6,743 nt of DNA from Deinococcus sp. (GTDB lineage Bacteria; Deinococcota; Deinococci; Deinococcales; Deinococcaceae), in NCBI GenBank assembly GCA_018260375.1, contig JAGLBF010000119.1, positions 1 to 6,743 on the forward strand. Reading direction: 5' to 3'. Shown here in pieces: positions 6,679-6,743 of this stretch (position 1 is its first letter; each line of letters begins with the position of its first letter). The notes below the pieces were generated by a model. It did not search any database, had not been told where the DNA came from, and was given only the letters and a program-made list of their open reading frames with translations. The translations under genes and the position numbers were made by a program.

Positions 6679-6743
6679 GCAGCTAGGCGGCAGGCTAAGT
6701 GGTGTGTCCAGTTCTCAGCATCTGCCTGTCTCATACGGACTGC

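Overview
The window looks like a piece of chromosome from a bacterium with an outer membrane, moderately GC-rich by eye. The best guess is the Deinococcota (Deinococcus relatives), and this is an inference. The grounds are a long MutS2, a LysR regulator, a secreted beta-rich protein without the C-terminal aromatic residue usual in proteobacterial porins, and TANNNT -10 boxes placed 6-7 bases before start codons. Such boxes are the mark of leaderless transcripts, which are common in that phylum. No 16S gene or other decisive marker is present.

Layout, left to right: a hairpin at the left edge (1-31); a LysR-type regulator on the minus strand (68-967, or up to 1000); a 111-base divergent promoter region with LysR-style operator motifs; an unrecognised 85-residue protein on the plus strand (1079-1336); an intergenic stretch with one copy of a 58-base repeat and a strong 16-bp hairpin (1504-1541); a secreted, probably outer-membrane beta-barrel protein on the minus strand (1544-2677); a second repeat copy (2744-2801); mutS2 on the minus strand (2829-5177); a DedA-family membrane protein (5309-5926); and phosphatidylserine decarboxylase (5940-6665, or up to 6734), both on the minus strand.

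The right end is a two-gene lipid unit. psd makes phosphatidylethanolamine, and 13 bases after its stop a DedA-family protein begins. Bacillus subtilis has the same association, with psd in one operon with the DedA-type phosphatidylethanolamine flippase PetA, so transbilayer lipid movement is a sensible working role for this DedA. mutS2 and the barrel gene follow on the same strand, but each seems to have its own promoter. The LysR gene and the small divergent gene form a regulator/target-like pair.

Four minus-strand genes have a TANNNT-like box 6-7 bases before an ATG or GTG. For three of them this places the start inside the longest open frame, and it removes improbable N-terminal extensions. 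I see no mobile element with both ends, no CRISPR array, no tRNA or rRNA and no defence cassette. The less ordinary items are the repeat pair flanking the barrel gene, the operator cluster, the unknown small protein and the psd-dedA pairing.
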